64,000 nt of DNA from Mycobacterium paragordonae (GCF_003614435.1 NZ_CP025547.1:124001-188000), one strand, 5' to 3'. Numbered from the stretch's first letter, positions 1 through 8,965 are shown. Notes: generated from the letters alone by a model not told the origin. Program-made: numbers and translations.

Positions 1-286
1 GGGGCGGTCCACCCGCGTGCCCGTGGAGCGTCGGCACGATCAACGCGTGGTGTGGTTCCAGGTAGGGCAGTACCGGGGACCATGCCCGCCAGATAGCCCC
101 GATCCCGTGCAACAGCAATAGCGGTTGCCCGGCTCCGCCGCGGTGAACCGGAGTCAGCTCCAACGGGGGAAGTGCCGCGCGCGTAGGATCGGGGTCCCGT
201 CGGGCAACGGCCGCGGCCGCGGCAGCCGCTCCGCCCGCCACGAGTGTCGCGGCCAGGGCCGCCTTTCGGCCTGGATTATTCGCCAT
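1..286 (-). CDS. alpha/beta hydrolase, N-terminal part (runs off the window)
   Basis: The reverse strand opens with ATG at 286 and reads without a stop to the window edge, giving about 95 residues. The N-terminus is a short basic start followed by an alanine-rich hydrophobic stretch (residues 9-26), so it may be a membrane anchor or signal. The block LLLLHGIG at about residues 54-61 is the oxyanion-hole strand of the alpha/beta hydrolase fold, and a GHAGG loop follows. The nucleophile elbow, acid and histidine lie beyond the edge, so the substrate cannot be judged. The gene starts 20 bases after the stop of the dehydrogenase at 307-1407 on the same strand and is probably co-transcribed with it. 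Confidence 0.75.
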   Translation of the reverse strand, partial: MANNPGRKAALAATLVAGGAAAAAAAVARRDPDPTRAALPPLELTPVHRGGAGQPLLLLHGIGAIWRAWSPVLPYLEPHHALIVPTLHGHAGGPP

Positions 287-306
287 TCATGTTGTCCGAA
301 GTCGGA

Positions 307-1407
307 TCACGGTGTCAGCACGGCCTTCAGGACCTCACCGCGGTGTTGGGCTTCCACTGCCTCGTTGATCTGGGCCAGCGGCATCGTGGTGATCAGCTTG
401 TCGAACGGGAACCTGCCCTGGCCGTGCAGATCGAGCAGATAAGGGATGAACTTCTGCGGGTCGGCGTCGCCTTCGACGATGCCCCGGATGGTGAGCCCCA
501 GCAGGGGCGGCTGGAACAACCCGACCGTGAAGACAGCCTGCGGATCGGCTGGGACGCCGATCAAACCGAGTATGCCTCGCATCCCGAGGGACGCGAGCAG
601 CTGTTCTACGACCGGAGTCACTGCGGTGGTGTCGACTGCGTAATCGGCGCCCCCGGGGGCGATCTCCCGGATCTGTTCGGAAAGCGGGCCCGCTTGCGGG
701 TCGATCACGTGGGTGGCGCCCAGCTCGGTGGCCAGCGCCCGCCTGCTCTCGTGGAGGTCGACCGCGATGATCGACGCGGCGTCGCGCACAACGGCGGCCA
801 TCACCGCCGACAGCCCCACCGCGCCCGAGCCGGTGATCACCACTGTCGATCCGGGTCGCACGTCCAGCGAGTTGAGCACCGCGCCCGCGCCGGTCTGGAT
901 GCCGCATCCCAGCGGCCCCACCAGCTCGAGCGGTGCGCCCGGCGGCAGCTTGACGACATTGCGTTCGTGGGCCAGCGCGTGCGTGGCCAACGACGACTGA
1001 CCGAAGAAATTACCTCCCAATTTGGTTCCGCCAGAGGCTAACCCGGAGGATCCGTCGGGCCGCGCCCCACCGAAGTTGTATTCGAGGAAGTTGTGGCAAT
1101 ACGCCGGTTCGCCCATCGCGCATCGGGGGCACGCGTTGCAGCTGTTGAAGCTGATCGCGACCTGATCACCGACGGTGACCGTGCGCACGTCGCGGCCGAC
1201 GTCGACGACGGTTCCGCTGCCCTCATGGCCCAGGACGCCGGGCAGCGGGAACGGCAGGTGCCCGTGCTGGACCGCGATGTCGGTGTGGCAGATGCCGGCA
1301 CCGGCGATCTGCACCACCACTTCATCAGGTTTCGGCGCTTCGAGGTCGACATCGCTGAACGTGAACTGCGCGCCTACCTCTTGCACCACTGCGGCTGATA
1401 TTTGCAT
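307..1407 (-). CDS. Zinc-dependent MDR alcohol dehydrogenase, aryl/benzyl-alcohol type
   Basis: This 366-residue protein has the full length of the zinc alcohol dehydrogenase family. Residues GICHTD and GHEG near the N-terminus form the catalytic zinc site. The cluster CNACPRC with a further Cys (GEPAYC) is the structural zinc loop, and the GSGAVG motif in the middle binds NAD(P). The segment GPLGCGIQTGAG is typical of the benzyl/aryl-alcohol dehydrogenase branch, which oxidises primary alcohols to aldehydes. The start is ATG at 1407; only a weak purine-rich ribosome site precedes it. It leads a two-gene unit with the hydrolase at 1-286. The substrate is unknown. Confidence 0.85.
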   Translation of the reverse strand: MQISAAVVQEVGAQFTFSDVDLEAPKPDEVVVQIAGAGICHTDIAVQHGHLPFPLPGVLGHEGSGTVVDVGRDVRTVTVGDQVAISFNSCNACPRCAMGEPAYCHNFLEYNFGGARPDGSSGLASGGTKLGGNFFGQSSLATHALAHERNVVKLPPGAPLELVGPLGCGIQTGAGAVLNSLDVRPGSTVVITGSGAVGLSAVMAAVVRDAASIIAVDLHESRRALATELGATHVIDPQAGPLSEQIREIAPGGADYAVDTTAVTPVVEQLLASLGMRGILGLIGVPADPQAVFTVGLFQPPLLGLTIRGIVEGDADPQKFIPYLLDLHGQGRFPFDKLITTMPLAQINEAVEAQHRGEVLKAVLTP

Positions 1408-1856
1408 CCGCTGTCTCTTTCCCTGAACTCTTGGTCTTGCATTCGGCCGCTGGCGGAACGCCGAAACCGTCCGACAGTCCTGTCGGGGTCGGCTGCGGAC
1501 CCTGTGTTGCGAGTGTGGGCGAAGGACCCCGGCTGCCGCGTCACCACATCGGGCGGTTCCTACTCCCGCAGGAGAGGTATCTAGCCCTACCCACTCTTGG
1601 CCGAGCCCGATCGACTCTTCATAGTTGGCTTAGTCGGAGGCGACTGCCGTAAGCAACCGGGCCCGGCACCGCGTGGGTGCGCCTGAAACCCTTCTCGGGC
1701 GACGTGCGGTGTCGGTGCCCGGGCCAGTGTGTCACGGAGACCGAACGACGGGACGACAACAGCACGAGGTGGTGGAGATGTGTCCGACCGGGTCCCCCCA
1801 GAACGTCGACTAGCGATCGGCGCGGTGCATGCGTCCGCGCGGAGGCGGAGTATGAG
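1408..1856. other. Divergent intergenic region of about 450 bases with no supported gene
   Basis: The region lies between the start of the minus-strand dehydrogenase and the start of the plus-strand acyltransferase gene. The open frames crossing it have no family features and are not called. It contains a short hairpin (CCGACA at 1471-1476 with TGTCGG at 1481-1486) and the larger stem described separately at 1660-1725. Promoters for both flanking genes should lie here, but no convincing -10/-35 pair was seen. Confidence 0.6.
1660..1725 (+). ncRNA. Possible structured leader upstream of the acyltransferase pair
   Basis: GGCCCGGCACCG (1660-1671) is complementary to CGGTGCCCGGGCC (1713-1725) with one bulged base, giving a 12-pair GC-rich stem around a 41-base loop. 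The stem sits about 130 bases before the ATG at 1857 and would lie in its 5' leader. No known riboswitch class was recognised. In GC-rich DNA such stems can occur by chance. Confidence 0.25.
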
Positions 1857-3374
1857 ATGACCGGTTCCACACCGCAGATGATTGCCGTCGAGGAGGTAAT
1901 CGCCGATATCAAAGCTGGACCAGACGGCCGTAAGGTGGCCGCGTTCTTCGACTTTGACGGGACCCTGATTCAGGGGTATTCGGCCGGCGCGCTGATGGCA
2001 CACCGCGCCCGCAACTTCGAATTGGGTCCCGACGAGTTCGTGCGCACCATGCTCGCCGCACTCGGCGGACCCCTCGACGAAGCCGCCTTCAAAGAGCTGA
2101 TGCTGCAGGGCATCCGCGGCTGGGTGGGCCGGACCGAGGACGAGTTGATGGAGCTCGGGCAAGAATTGTTTGCCAACGACATTGCCGGTGCGCTCTTTCA
2201 TGGGACGTGGCGACTGGTGCGTGCCCACCAGAACAAAGGCCACACTGTCGTCATCGCAACTTCTGCGACACGGATGCAGGTAGAGCCGATGGCCCGCGAA
2301 TTGGGCATCGACCACATCTTGTGCACCGAGCTGGAAACCGAACACGGGGTGCTCACCGGTGGCATAGCCGGACGCCCGCTGTGGGCAGAGGGCAAGGCAG
2401 CGGCCGTCCGGGAATTCGCCAAACGCGAACGCATCCCGCTTAAGAACTGCCATGCGTACGCCAATGGCAACGAAGATGTGCCGTTCCTGGAAGCGGTCGG
2501 GTTCCCGCACCCGGTCAACCCGGGCTCGGAGTTGGCGCGCCACGCCGGTGAACGCGGTTGGCCGATTATCCGGTTCCGAACCAAGCGGAGCCAGTTCCAC
2601 CCCTTGGCGATGGCCCGGACGACTGGCTTGTTCGGTGGATTCGCCGCGGCGGTGGGCGCGGGCACGATCCTCGGCCTGTTGACGAACGACAGCCGTGGCG
2701 GGGTCGATCTGACGACGTCGCTGTTCGGCCGCCTCGCAAGTCAACTCGGCAACATCCACTTTGACGTCATCGGCGAGGAGCACACCAGGCAGCGCCCCGC
2801 CGTATTCTTCATCAACCATCAGAGCACCCTGATCGATGCACTGGTGACCTCGCGGGTCGTGCAGCGTGGCTTTACCGTGGTGGCCAAGGCCGAGGTGAAG
2901 CAGATACCAGTGCTTGGGCAGCTGTTCAGCCTGGCCGATGTCGCCTTCGTGGAGCGCAGTGACACCTCGAAGGCCGTGTCGGCGTTGCAACCCGCGGTGG
3001 ACAGGCTGCGCAAGGGTGTTTCGATCGCGATCTCGCCCGAAGGTACCCGGTCGTTCAGTCCGAAGATCGGGGCGTTCAAGAAGGGCGGCTTCCACATGGC
3101 CCGCGACGCCGGGGTTCCGATCATTCCCATCGTCATCCGCAACGCCGGCGAAATCATGTGGCGCAACGCCAAGGTCGCCCAGGAAGGCACGATCGAAGTC
3201 GTTGTCCACGAACCGCTTCCGACCCAAGACTGGACTAAAGCAGATCTCGATGAGTGGGTGCCGCGAATGCGCCAGCTGTACATCGACACCCTCGACGACT
3301 GGCCGGGCACCGAAGCCGGAATTTCGTGGTCCGCCGCGATCGCAGCGGCGTCCCGGACGGCGGCACCGAAATGA
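1857..3374 (+). CDS. HAD-IB phosphatase fused to a 1-acyl-glycerol-3-phosphate acyltransferase (PlsC-like)
   Basis: This 505-residue fusion resembles mycobacterial PlsC (Rv2483c type). The N-terminal HAD hydrolase begins with the DFDGT box (nucleophile D32, D34). A hydrophobic segment near residue 260 is followed by the PlsC acyltransferase domain, with NHQS around H321 and EGTRS at E395. Such enzymes acylate lysophosphatidate in phospholipid and triacylglycerol synthesis; the HAD part may dephosphorylate a lipid or serine phosphate. The catalytic His-Asp pair is spaced H-x5-D (H321, D327) instead of the usual H-x4-D. The start ATG at 1857 follows a GGAGGCGGAG ribosome site; upstream in-frame codons lack protein character. 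The stop overlaps the next start (ATGA). Confidence 0.85.
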   Translation: MTGSTPQMIAVEEVIADIKAGPDGRKVAAFFDFDGTLIQGYSAGALMAHRARNFELGPDEFVRTMLAALGGPLDEAAFKELMLQGIRGWVGRTEDELMELGQELFANDIAGALFHGTWRLVRAHQNKGHTVVIATSATRMQVEPMARELGIDHILCTELETEHGVLTGGIAGRPLWAEGKAAAVREFAKRERIPLKNCHAYANGNEDVPFLEAVGFPHPVNPGSELARHAGERGWPIIRFRTKRSQFHPLAMARTTGLFGGFAAAVGAGTILGLLTNDSRGGVDLTTSLFGRLASQLGNIHFDVIGEEHTRQRPAVFFINHQSTLIDALVTSRVVQRGFTVVAKAEVKQIPVLGQLFSLADVAFVERSDTSKAVSALQPAVDRLRKGVSIAISPEGTRSFSPKIGAFKKGGFHMARDAGVPIIPIVIRNAGEIMWRNAKVAQEGTIEVVVHEPLPTQDWTKADLDEWVPRMRQLYIDTLDDWPGTEAGISWSAAIAAASRTAAPK

Positions 3375-5233
3375 CGGTGCTGCCCGGTCGTCTTGGACGG
3401 CTGCTGCGACCGAACGGGTCCGCGACCGCTCTATCGGTGCCGGGCGACCTGCCGGATGCCGCGGCGGTATTGGGATCGGACGAATTCCAAAGCACCACTG
3501 CACAATTGGCGGCGCAGCTGGGGCGCGATGTGACCGACGTGCAGGTCGAGGCGGCCGGCTACGTGCGCGAGATGGCGGCATCCCATGTCCCTCCCGTAGT
3601 GCGTGCCTGGAAAGCGCTGTCCGCGTGGATGGTCCGCGGGTTTCAGGTCGTCATCGACGACGACGACCTGGCGAAGCTGCGCGCGCTTGACCGGGATCAC
3701 GCATTGATCTTCCTGATCTCGCACCGCTCCTACCTGGATCAGTTCTCGTTCCCGCCCCGCCTTACCCAGGAGGGCATTTCGCCGACATTCGGACTGGCCG
3801 GCGCAAACCTCAACTTCTTTCCGCTGGGCACACTGGCCCGGCGTAACGGGTTCATCCCGGTGCGGCGCGCGACGGGTGATGTGCCGGTGTACCGGTTGGC
3901 GCTGCGCGCGCTGGTGGGTCAGATGGTGGCCAGCGGACGCAACCTGGTGTGGTCGATCGAGGGCGGCCGGTCACGCACCGGCAAGTTGCGGCCGCCGAGA
4001 TACGGGTTATTGCGCTACGTGACCGACGCGGTCGAATCCGTGGGGTCAGAGCAGACCCTCGCGGTGCCGGTTTCGATCCTCTTTGACCAGTTGCCGCTGC
4101 ACGAGGTCAAACTGATGGTTTCGGAGTCGCGGGGCCTTCCCAAGAGCCCCGAGAACGCGCGCTGGCTGTTCAGTTACGCTCGCGGCCTGCGGCATCGTCT
4201 GGGACGCATCTACATCAATTTCGGCTCGCCGGTGCCGCTGCACGAGCGGATAGTCGCGTTGCGCGCCGACGGCTTGACCGACCGGCAGGTGGTCGAACGC
4301 ATCGCGCTGGACATCTGCCACCGACTCAACCAGGTCACGCCGGTGTCTGCAACGGCCGCCGTATGCGTCGCGATGCTCGGCGAAGACCGTGCCCTGACCC
4401 TCGACGAGGTGTGCGCCACCGTCGCACCGCTGGCCCGTTACTTGCGGATCCGTGGTTGGCCCGTCGCGGGGGGTGCCGATCTGACCGATCGCGCCACGGT
4501 GTCGCAAACGCTGCACGACTTGGTCGGCTCCGGTGTATTGACCTGCTACGCCGAGGGGCCGACGACGGTGTGGGGGATCGGCGACGACCAGCATCTGATC
4601 GTTGCGGTCTACCGCAACAGCGCAATTCATGTTCTGGTGATGAGAGCGATTGCCGAACTGGCCTTGCTGGCGATCGTGCGCAAACCGGGCGCCACCAAGC
4701 GCACCGGGTGGGAAGAGGCGTTAGCGGTTCGCGAACTCCTCAAGTTCGACTTTTTCTTCGCCGGCCGCAATGAATTCGCCGACGAATTGTGGAATGAGTT
4801 CGCGATCATGACCGGGCGCAGCCACGACCCCAGCGCACCCCTGGATATCGAAGAAGCCGCGCGCAGTCTGCACGAAAGTGACCTGCTGGTCGCCCATCTC
4901 GTGCTCAGACCATTTGTTGACGCGTACCGGGTGGTGGCCGAAGAGTTGCTCACCTGTGGTGCCGGTACCGGGGTAGACGAACAGGAGCTGCTCAGCAGGT
5001 GCCTCCGGCTGGGCCGGCAATGGTCGTTGCAGCATCGCATCACCGAGGAGTCGGTGTCGGGGGACATGTTCAGCACTGCGTTGAAGATGGCGCGCCACCG
5101 CGGTCTGTTCGACCTCGATGTTCCAGAAGAAGAGATCGCCGACCGCCGGGCAGCACTGGTCGCTGAGCTGGACGAGCTGCAGAAGTCGATCGGTGAGCTC
5201 GCCCTGTTACGACGGGATGTCCTGCCGGCGTGA
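3371..5233 (+). CDS. Glycerol-3-phosphate 1-O-acyltransferase (PlsB-like)
   Basis: The 620-residue product has the length of mycobacterial PlsB1. Block I is SHRSYLD (H118, D123) and block III is EGGRSRTGK (E197), followed by PPRYGLLRY, all diagnostic of GPAT. Members of the family transfer an acyl chain to sn-1 of glycerol-3-phosphate, the first step of phospholipid and triacylglycerol synthesis, at the membrane. The C-terminal 300 residues are helical and of unknown role. The start at 3371 is fixed by the 4-base ATGA overlap with the PlsC-like gene, so the two successive acylation steps are translationally coupled. Confidence 0.88.
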   Translation: MTVLPGRLGRLLRPNGSATALSVPGDLPDAAAVLGSDEFQSTTAQLAAQLGRDVTDVQVEAAGYVREMAASHVPPVVRAWKALSAWMVRGFQVVIDDDDLAKLRALDRDHALIFLISHRSYLDQFSFPPRLTQEGISPTFGLAGANLNFFPLGTLARRNGFIPVRRATGDVPVYRLALRALVGQMVASGRNLVWSIEGGRSRTGKLRPPRYGLLRYVTDAVESVGSEQTLAVPVSILFDQLPLHEVKLMVSESRGLPKSPENARWLFSYARGLRHRLGRIYINFGSPVPLHERIVALRADGLTDRQVVERIALDICHRLNQVTPVSATAAVCVAMLGEDRALTLDEVCATVAPLARYLRIRGWPVAGGADLTDRATVSQTLHDLVGSGVLTCYAEGPTTVWGIGDDQHLIVAVYRNSAIHVLVMRAIAELALLAIVRKPGATKRTGWEEALAVRELLKFDFFFAGRNEFADELWNEFAIMTGRSHDPSAPLDIEEAARSLHESDLLVAHLVLRPFVDAYRVVAEELLTCGAGTGVDEQELLSRCLRLGRQWSLQHRITEESVSGDMFSTALKMARHRGLFDLDVPEEEIADRRAALVAELDELQKSIGELALLRRDVLPA

Positions 5234-5283
5234 GACATACGCCCAAGAAGGTAAATTTCGCCGCGTGGCATAGTTTTGGTAAT

Positions 5284-5296
5284 ATGGTTAGACCAT
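5284..5296. promoter_or_regulatory. FadR/GntR-type operator upstream of the BadI-like gene
   Basis: ATGGTTAGACCAT is a near-perfect palindrome with central TAG and matches the TGGTnnnACCA class bound by FCD-type GntR regulators. TTTTGG and CAAAA flank it and extend the dyad. It lies 47 bases before the start at 5343. The same motif recurs at 11929, 13774, 13920, 17947, 33271 and 60078. Confidence 0.65.
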
Positions 5297-5342
5297 AATC
5301 AAAACCGCACACTGGTGGCGTTTCGATGACGAGAGGCAGCAG

Positions 5343-6137
5343 ATGACCGAGTTCACTGACATCACCTACGAGGTCGACAACGGCCTCGCCTGGATCACGA
5401 TCAATCGGCCCGAGCGGTACAACGCATTTCGGGCCCGGACTCTCGACGAGCTGATCCGGGCTTTCAAGTTGGCTTGGGGAAGCTCGGAAGTCGGGGCGAT
5501 ATGTCTGACCGGTGCCGGGGAGAAGGCCTTTTGCACCGGCGGAGATCAGAAGCAGCGTGCCGAGACCGGCGACTACGGACCCTCTGAAACCGGTCTGTTC
5601 GAAGTGGATACGCTCCATCGGGTTATCCGCGACGTACCGAAGCCGGTGATTGCCGCGGTCAACGGGTTCGCGATCGGCGGCGGTCATGTCCTCCACGTGC
5701 TGTGCGACTTGACGATCGCCGCGGATACCGCGGTGTTCGGCCAGAACGGCCCACGGGTCGGGTCGTTTGACGCCGGATTCGGAACCGGCTACCTGGCTCG
5801 CATCGTCGGGGAGAAGCGCGCCCGCGAGATCTGGTTCCTGTGCCGCCGGTACTCGGCGCAACAGGCAGCCGAGTGGGGACTGGTCAACAAGGTGGTGCCG
5901 GCCGACCAACTCAAGTCCGAGGTGCGGGCTTGGGCCGATGAGATCCTGCAGCTGTCACCCACGTCGTTGAAGATTCTCAAGCAGTCGTTCAACACCGACA
6001 CCGAACAATTCGCGTCGGTGGGCCAGATGGCGTACTCGAGTTTGAAGATGTTCGGCGACACTCCTGAGGCGCAGGAAGGTGTCACCGCTTTCAACGAGAA
6101 GCGCGCACCTGAGTTCGCCGCGTATCGCGGCAACTGA
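5343..6137 (+). CDS. BadI-like 2-ketocyclohexanecarboxyl-CoA hydrolase / MenB-type crotonase
   Basis: This 264-residue crotonase resembles BadI of Rhodopseudomonas, the hydrolase that opens the 2-ketocyclohexane-1-carboxyl-CoA ring to pimelyl-CoA, and more distantly MenB. Shared blocks are AFCTGGDQ (about 64-71), AIGGGHVL (about 112-119), FGTGYLARIVGEKRAREIW (about 145-163) and the C-terminal EGVTAFNEKRAPEF. The GTGYLARIVG segment follows the MenB/BadI pattern rather than that of ordinary enoyl-CoA hydratases. The start is ATG at 5343 with GAGAGG upstream. It heads a plus-strand unit with the MaoC gene (23-base gap) and the GntR gene, behind a FadR-type operator. The family is secure; the exact ring substrate is inferred. 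Confidence 0.8.
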   Translation: MTEFTDITYEVDNGLAWITINRPERYNAFRARTLDELIRAFKLAWGSSEVGAICLTGAGEKAFCTGGDQKQRAETGDYGPSETGLFEVDTLHRVIRDVPKPVIAAVNGFAIGGGHVLHVLCDLTIAADTAVFGQNGPRVGSFDAGFGTGYLARIVGEKRAREIWFLCRRYSAQQAAEWGLVNKVVPADQLKSEVRAWADEILQLSPTSLKILKQSFNTDTEQFASVGQMAYSSLKMFGDTPEAQEGVTAFNEKRAPEFAAYRGN

Positions 6138-6160
6138 GCGCACCGTCTGGCAGGTGAGCA

Positions 6161-6619
6161 GTGCGAGTCATTTCTTCCATCGAGGAGGCCGTTGCGGCCG
6201 TCGGACAGGAACTGGGCGTCTCCCAGTGGATCACCGTCGATCAAGAACGTATCAATGCGTTCGCCGACGTCACCGGCGATCAGCAGTGGATTCACGTCGA
6301 CGTCGAGCGGGCCCGGATCGAAAGTCCCTCTCGTGCAACGATCGCGCACGGCTTCTTGACGTTGTCGCTCATTCCCGCGCTGAGCAAGGAAAACTACCGC
6401 ATCGACAACGCGAGGATGGGCATCAACTATGGGCTCAACCGGGTGCGGTTCCTCGCGCCAGTTCCGGCGGGCAGCCGGGTCCGGCTGCGATCTGAGCTGG
6501 TGGAAGCCAAGAAGGTCGACGAGACGACCGTCGACCTGACCGTGCGGCAGACCGTCGAGCTCGACGGCTCAACTAAACCCGCGGCGGTCGCCGAGGTCAT
6601 CGCTCGCATGATCTACTGA
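6161..6619 (+). CDS. MaoC-like (R)-specific enoyl-CoA hydratase
   Basis: The 152-residue single hotdog domain is very close in pattern to mycobacterial HtdZ (Rv0130). It carries the hydratase-2 signature around FADVTGDQQWIHVD (catalytic Asp and His) and IAHGFLTLSLIP. Such enzymes hydrate trans-2-enoyl-CoA to (R)-3-hydroxyacyl-CoA. The start is GTG at 6161, directly after the BadI-like gene with a 23-base gap, so the two are probably one transcript. It may supply a side step in processing ring-opened acyl-CoA. Confidence 0.85.
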   Translation: MRVISSIEEAVAAVGQELGVSQWITVDQERINAFADVTGDQQWIHVDVERARIESPSRATIAHGFLTLSLIPALSKENYRIDNARMGINYGLNRVRFLAPVPAGSRVRLRSELVEAKKVDETTVDLTVRQTVELDGSTKPAAVAEVIARMIY

Positions 6620-6694
6620 TCTGCCCGAGTCCGTTTCGTCGGTCAGTTCCCCGCGACATGGCACCCGAGGCGTCCACTGCCGGGGCCGGGGCAA

Positions 6695-6726
6695 TATACT
6701 GACCCTTGATTAGGTCTTATTGTCAG
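6695..6726 (+). promoter_or_regulatory. Possible promoter and regulator site before the GntR gene
   Basis: TATACT at 6695-6700 resembles a -10 hexamer. An inverted repeat CTGAC (6699-6703) / GTCAG (6722-6726) and a TAGGTC half-site overlap the expected transcription start. This could allow autoregulation, but the match to the palindrome at 5284 is poor. Confidence 0.3.
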
Positions 6727-6765
6727 GCCGAATTCCTGAAGAGAAGTCAGATGCAGGGAGCGCGG

Positions 6766-7536
6766 ATGGAACCAGTCGAGCCGGCTGAGGCCGCACCACG
6801 ATCGACCGTCTTGCTCAAACCGGTGGATGTGCCCAAGGCGTCCGATGTATTGGCGCGTGAACTGCGCGAGCGCATTCTCAGCGGTGAGCTGGTCGAGGGA
6901 ACCGCGCTTCCCGCCGAGCGCGAACTCGTCAAGCAGACACAGATGAGCAGAGCCACGGTGCGGGAAGCGTTACGCATTCTGGAGGTACAGAACCTGGTTC
7001 GGGTGAGGGCAGGTCGCGCCGGGGGCGCGTTTGTTCAGCGCCCCACCACCAAGTCGATGGCCAGTTCGGTGACGTTGATGATCCGCGGACAGCAGATCAA
7101 ACTGGCTGATCTGATGGAGACGCGCGAAGCTCTAGAGCCGTTTTGCGCCGAGCTGGCCGCTCAGAAACGCACCGATGACGACTTGGCGGTGCTGGACCAG
7201 GCGAACGCCGACATCGCCGACCCCAACGCTGACCTGGCGGCGTTTCTGCAGGCCAATCTCGACTGGCATGTCGGTGTGGCCACGGCCGGTCACAACGAGT
7301 TGTTGATCGGCTTCATGACTGCGTTGTCGCACGCCATCTACACCGGCACCGAAAATGCCGCGTTCGTCGACGACACCGTGCGCGCCGTGACCGCGCGCGC
7401 ACACCGGTCGATCACCAACGCGATCCGCAGCCGCGACGCGGAAACGGCCAGCCGGCGCATGCGCCGCCACGTGCACAGCTACGCCAAGGCGGCTCTGGCC
7501 ATGGACGAACGCGAGGCAATCAGCGTCGAGGACTGA
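6766..7536 (+). CDS. GntR-family transcriptional regulator, FadR/FCD subfamily
   Basis: The 256-residue protein has a winged helix-turn-helix at about residues 20-90 (PAERELVKQTQMSRATVREALRILE, written here only as its PAEREL and SRATVREALR parts) with the FadR-like wing VRVRAGRAGGAFV. An all-helical FCD ligand domain follows at about 100-235. FCD proteins bind acyl-CoA or carboxylate effectors and recognise TGGTnnnACCA-type palindromes, the class repeated across this window, so it is the best candidate regulator of that set. ATG at 6766 is chosen because GGGAG lies six bases upstream; ATG at 6751 is the alternative, and a TTG at 6706 lies within the likely promoter. It follows the BadI/MaoC genes on the same strand. 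Confidence 0.85.
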   Translation: MEPVEPAEAAPRSTVLLKPVDVPKASDVLARELRERILSGELVEGTALPAERELVKQTQMSRATVREALRILEVQNLVRVRAGRAGGAFVQRPTTKSMASSVTLMIRGQQIKLADLMETREALEPFCAELAAQKRTDDDLAVLDQANADIADPNADLAAFLQANLDWHVGVATAGHNELLIGFMTALSHAIYTGTENAAFVDDTVRAVTARAHRSITNAIRSRDAETASRRMRRHVHSYAKAALAMDEREAISVED

Positions 7537-7547
7537 GAGTGCCGGTG

Positions 7548-8198
7548 TCACGGCCGGGCAGGAAGTGCAAGCGGCGGTTCGGTTTTCGCGACAACCTCGT
7601 CAACACTGACACCGGGTGCGGTCTCGATCAGGTGCAGACCGTCCTCAGCGACGTCGATGACGGCGAGATCGGTGAAGATCCGCTTTACGCAGCGCCTACC
7701 GGTCAGCGGCAGGGTGCAGTGCTCGACGATTTTCGCGCTGCCGTCCTTGGCGGTGTGATCCATCATCACGAAGACTTTTTCAACGCCGTGCACGAGGTCC
7801 ATCGCCCCACCCATGCCCTTGATCATCTTGCCGGGGATCGTCCAGTTGGCCAGGTCGCCGGCGGCCGAGACTTGCATGGCGCCGAGCACCGCGATGTCGA
7901 GGTGTCCGCCGCGGATGACCCCGAACGAGGCCGATGAGGAGAAGAACGCCGCGCCCGGCAACGTGGTGACCGTCTCCTTGCCGGCATTGATCAGGTCGGC
8001 GTCGAGGTCCTCGCGCCGCGGATATGGCCCGACACCCAGAATCCCATTTTCCGAATGCAAGACGACGGTGATGTCGGCGGGGATGTGGCTCGGGATCAGG
8101 GTGGGCAACCCGATACCCAGGTTGACGTACTGCCCGTCATGCAATTCGGCGGCGACCCGCGCCGCCAGTTGGTCTCGGCTCCAGCCGTTGGCGGTCAT
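7548..8198 (-). CDS. scoB: Succinyl-CoA:3-ketoacid CoA-transferase, subunit B
   Basis: The product is 216 residues, the usual length of ScoB (Rv2503c type). The catalytic glutamate lies in SENGILG (E50), followed by the glycine-rich coenzyme-A transferase family I blocks. With subunit A it moves CoA from succinyl-CoA to a 3-keto acid, or the reverse, in ketone-body or acetoacetate use. The start at 8198 overlaps the stop of subunit A by four bases (ATGA), which fixes it. Because Glu is retained this is likely a true transferase rather than an IpdAB-type ring hydrolase, but the sequence alone does not settle the acceptor. Confidence 0.9.
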   Translation of the reverse strand: MTANGWSRDQLAARVAAELHDGQYVNLGIGLPTLIPSHIPADITVVLHSENGILGVGPYPRREDLDADLINAGKETVTTLPGAAFFSSSASFGVIRGGHLDIAVLGAMQVSAAGDLANWTIPGKMIKGMGGAMDLVHGVEKVFVMMDHTAKDGSAKIVEHCTLPLTGRRCVKRIFTDLAVIDVAEDGLHLIETAPGVSVDEVVAKTEPPLALPARP

Positions 8199-8941
8199 GG
8201 CCGCACCGTCTCCTTTTCGATCGGCTTGACCGGGTTGGGCACATGCACCACCCGGTGCACGTAGATCCCCGGGGTGTGCACCTGGGCGGGGTCGATCTCG
8301 CCCGGTTCGACCAGGTGCTCCACCTGCGCGATGGTGATCCGGCCCGCTGCAGCACAGTCCGGGTTGAAGTTGGCGGCCGCCGCGTGGTACACCAGGTTGC
8401 CGTGCCGGTCGCCTTTGAACGCGTGCACCAGCGCGAAGTCGGTGCGCAGACCTCGTTCCAATACGTAAGTGACGCCGTCGAATTCGCGGGTTTCTTTCGG
8501 CGGCGAGGCAACCGCCACCGTACCGTCGGGGTGGTACCGCCACGCCAGGCCGCCGTCGGCCACCTGCGTCCCGACCCCCGACGGTGTGTAGAAGGCCGGG
8601 ATTCCGGCCCCGCCGGCGCGCAACCGCTCGGCCAGTGTGCCCTGCGGGGTCAGTTCCAGTTCAAGCTCACCGGCCATGTACTGCCGGGCGAATTCCTTGT
8701 TCTCCCCGACGTAGGAGTTGACAGTGCGCCGGATCCGCTTGTGTTGCAATAACACTCCCAAGCCAATCCCATCCACGCCCAAGTTGTTCGAAACCGTCTC
8801 CAGATCTCCGACCCCGAGCTCCAGCAGCGCCGCGATCAGCGCCTGGGGGATGCCGCACAGCCCGAACCCGCCGACGGCCAGCGACGACCCGTCTGTCACG
8901 TCGGCAACAGCCTCCGCCGCCGTTGCCACCACCTTGTCCAT
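8195..8941 (-). CDS. scoA: Succinyl-CoA:3-ketoacid CoA-transferase, subunit A
   Basis: The 248-residue protein contains the family I CoA-transferase entrance GGFGLCGIP (about residues 24-32) and [14 protein letters not shown] C-terminal blocks. ATG at 8941 is preferred over GTG at 8947 because AGGAGG lies nine bases from the former but only three from the latter. It follows the acyl-CoA dehydrogenase at 8966 after a 24-base gap and precedes scoB with an ATGA overlap, so the unit fadD-fadE-scoA-scoB runs leftward from the operator at 11929. In this context it may activate or recycle a keto acid made in the island. Confidence 0.9.
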   Translation of the reverse strand: MDKVVATAAEAVADVTDGSSLAVGGFGLCGIPQALIAALLELGVGDLETVSNNLGVDGIGLGVLLQHKRIRRTVNSYVGENKEFARQYMAGELELELTPQGTLAERLRAGGAGIPAFYTPSGVGTQVADGGLAWRYHPDGTVAVASPPKETREFDGVTYVLERGLRTDFALVHAFKGDRHGNLVYHAAAANFNPDCAAAGRITIAQVEHLVEPGEIDPAQVHTPGIYVHRVVHVPNPVKPIEKETVRP

Positions 8942-8965
8942 CGTCACAAGCCTCCTTTTCGGGCC

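Noticed and set aside
1587..3581. 664-codon minus-strand open frame
   Set aside because: It is the shadow of the HAD-acyltransferase gene. It is Arg/His-rich with no family motif, while the plus strand has DFDGT and EGTRS.
6700..6730. Strong FadR-type operator at the GntR gene itself
   Set aside because: Only a GGTC half-site and a loose CTGAC/GTCAG dyad are present; the 13-base motif is not matched, so autoregulation by it is not claimed.
8195..8941. IpdA-type steroid ring hydrolase instead of SCOT subunit A
   Set aside because: The partner subunit keeps the SENGILG catalytic Glu of true CoA-transferases, so the transferase reading is preferred.
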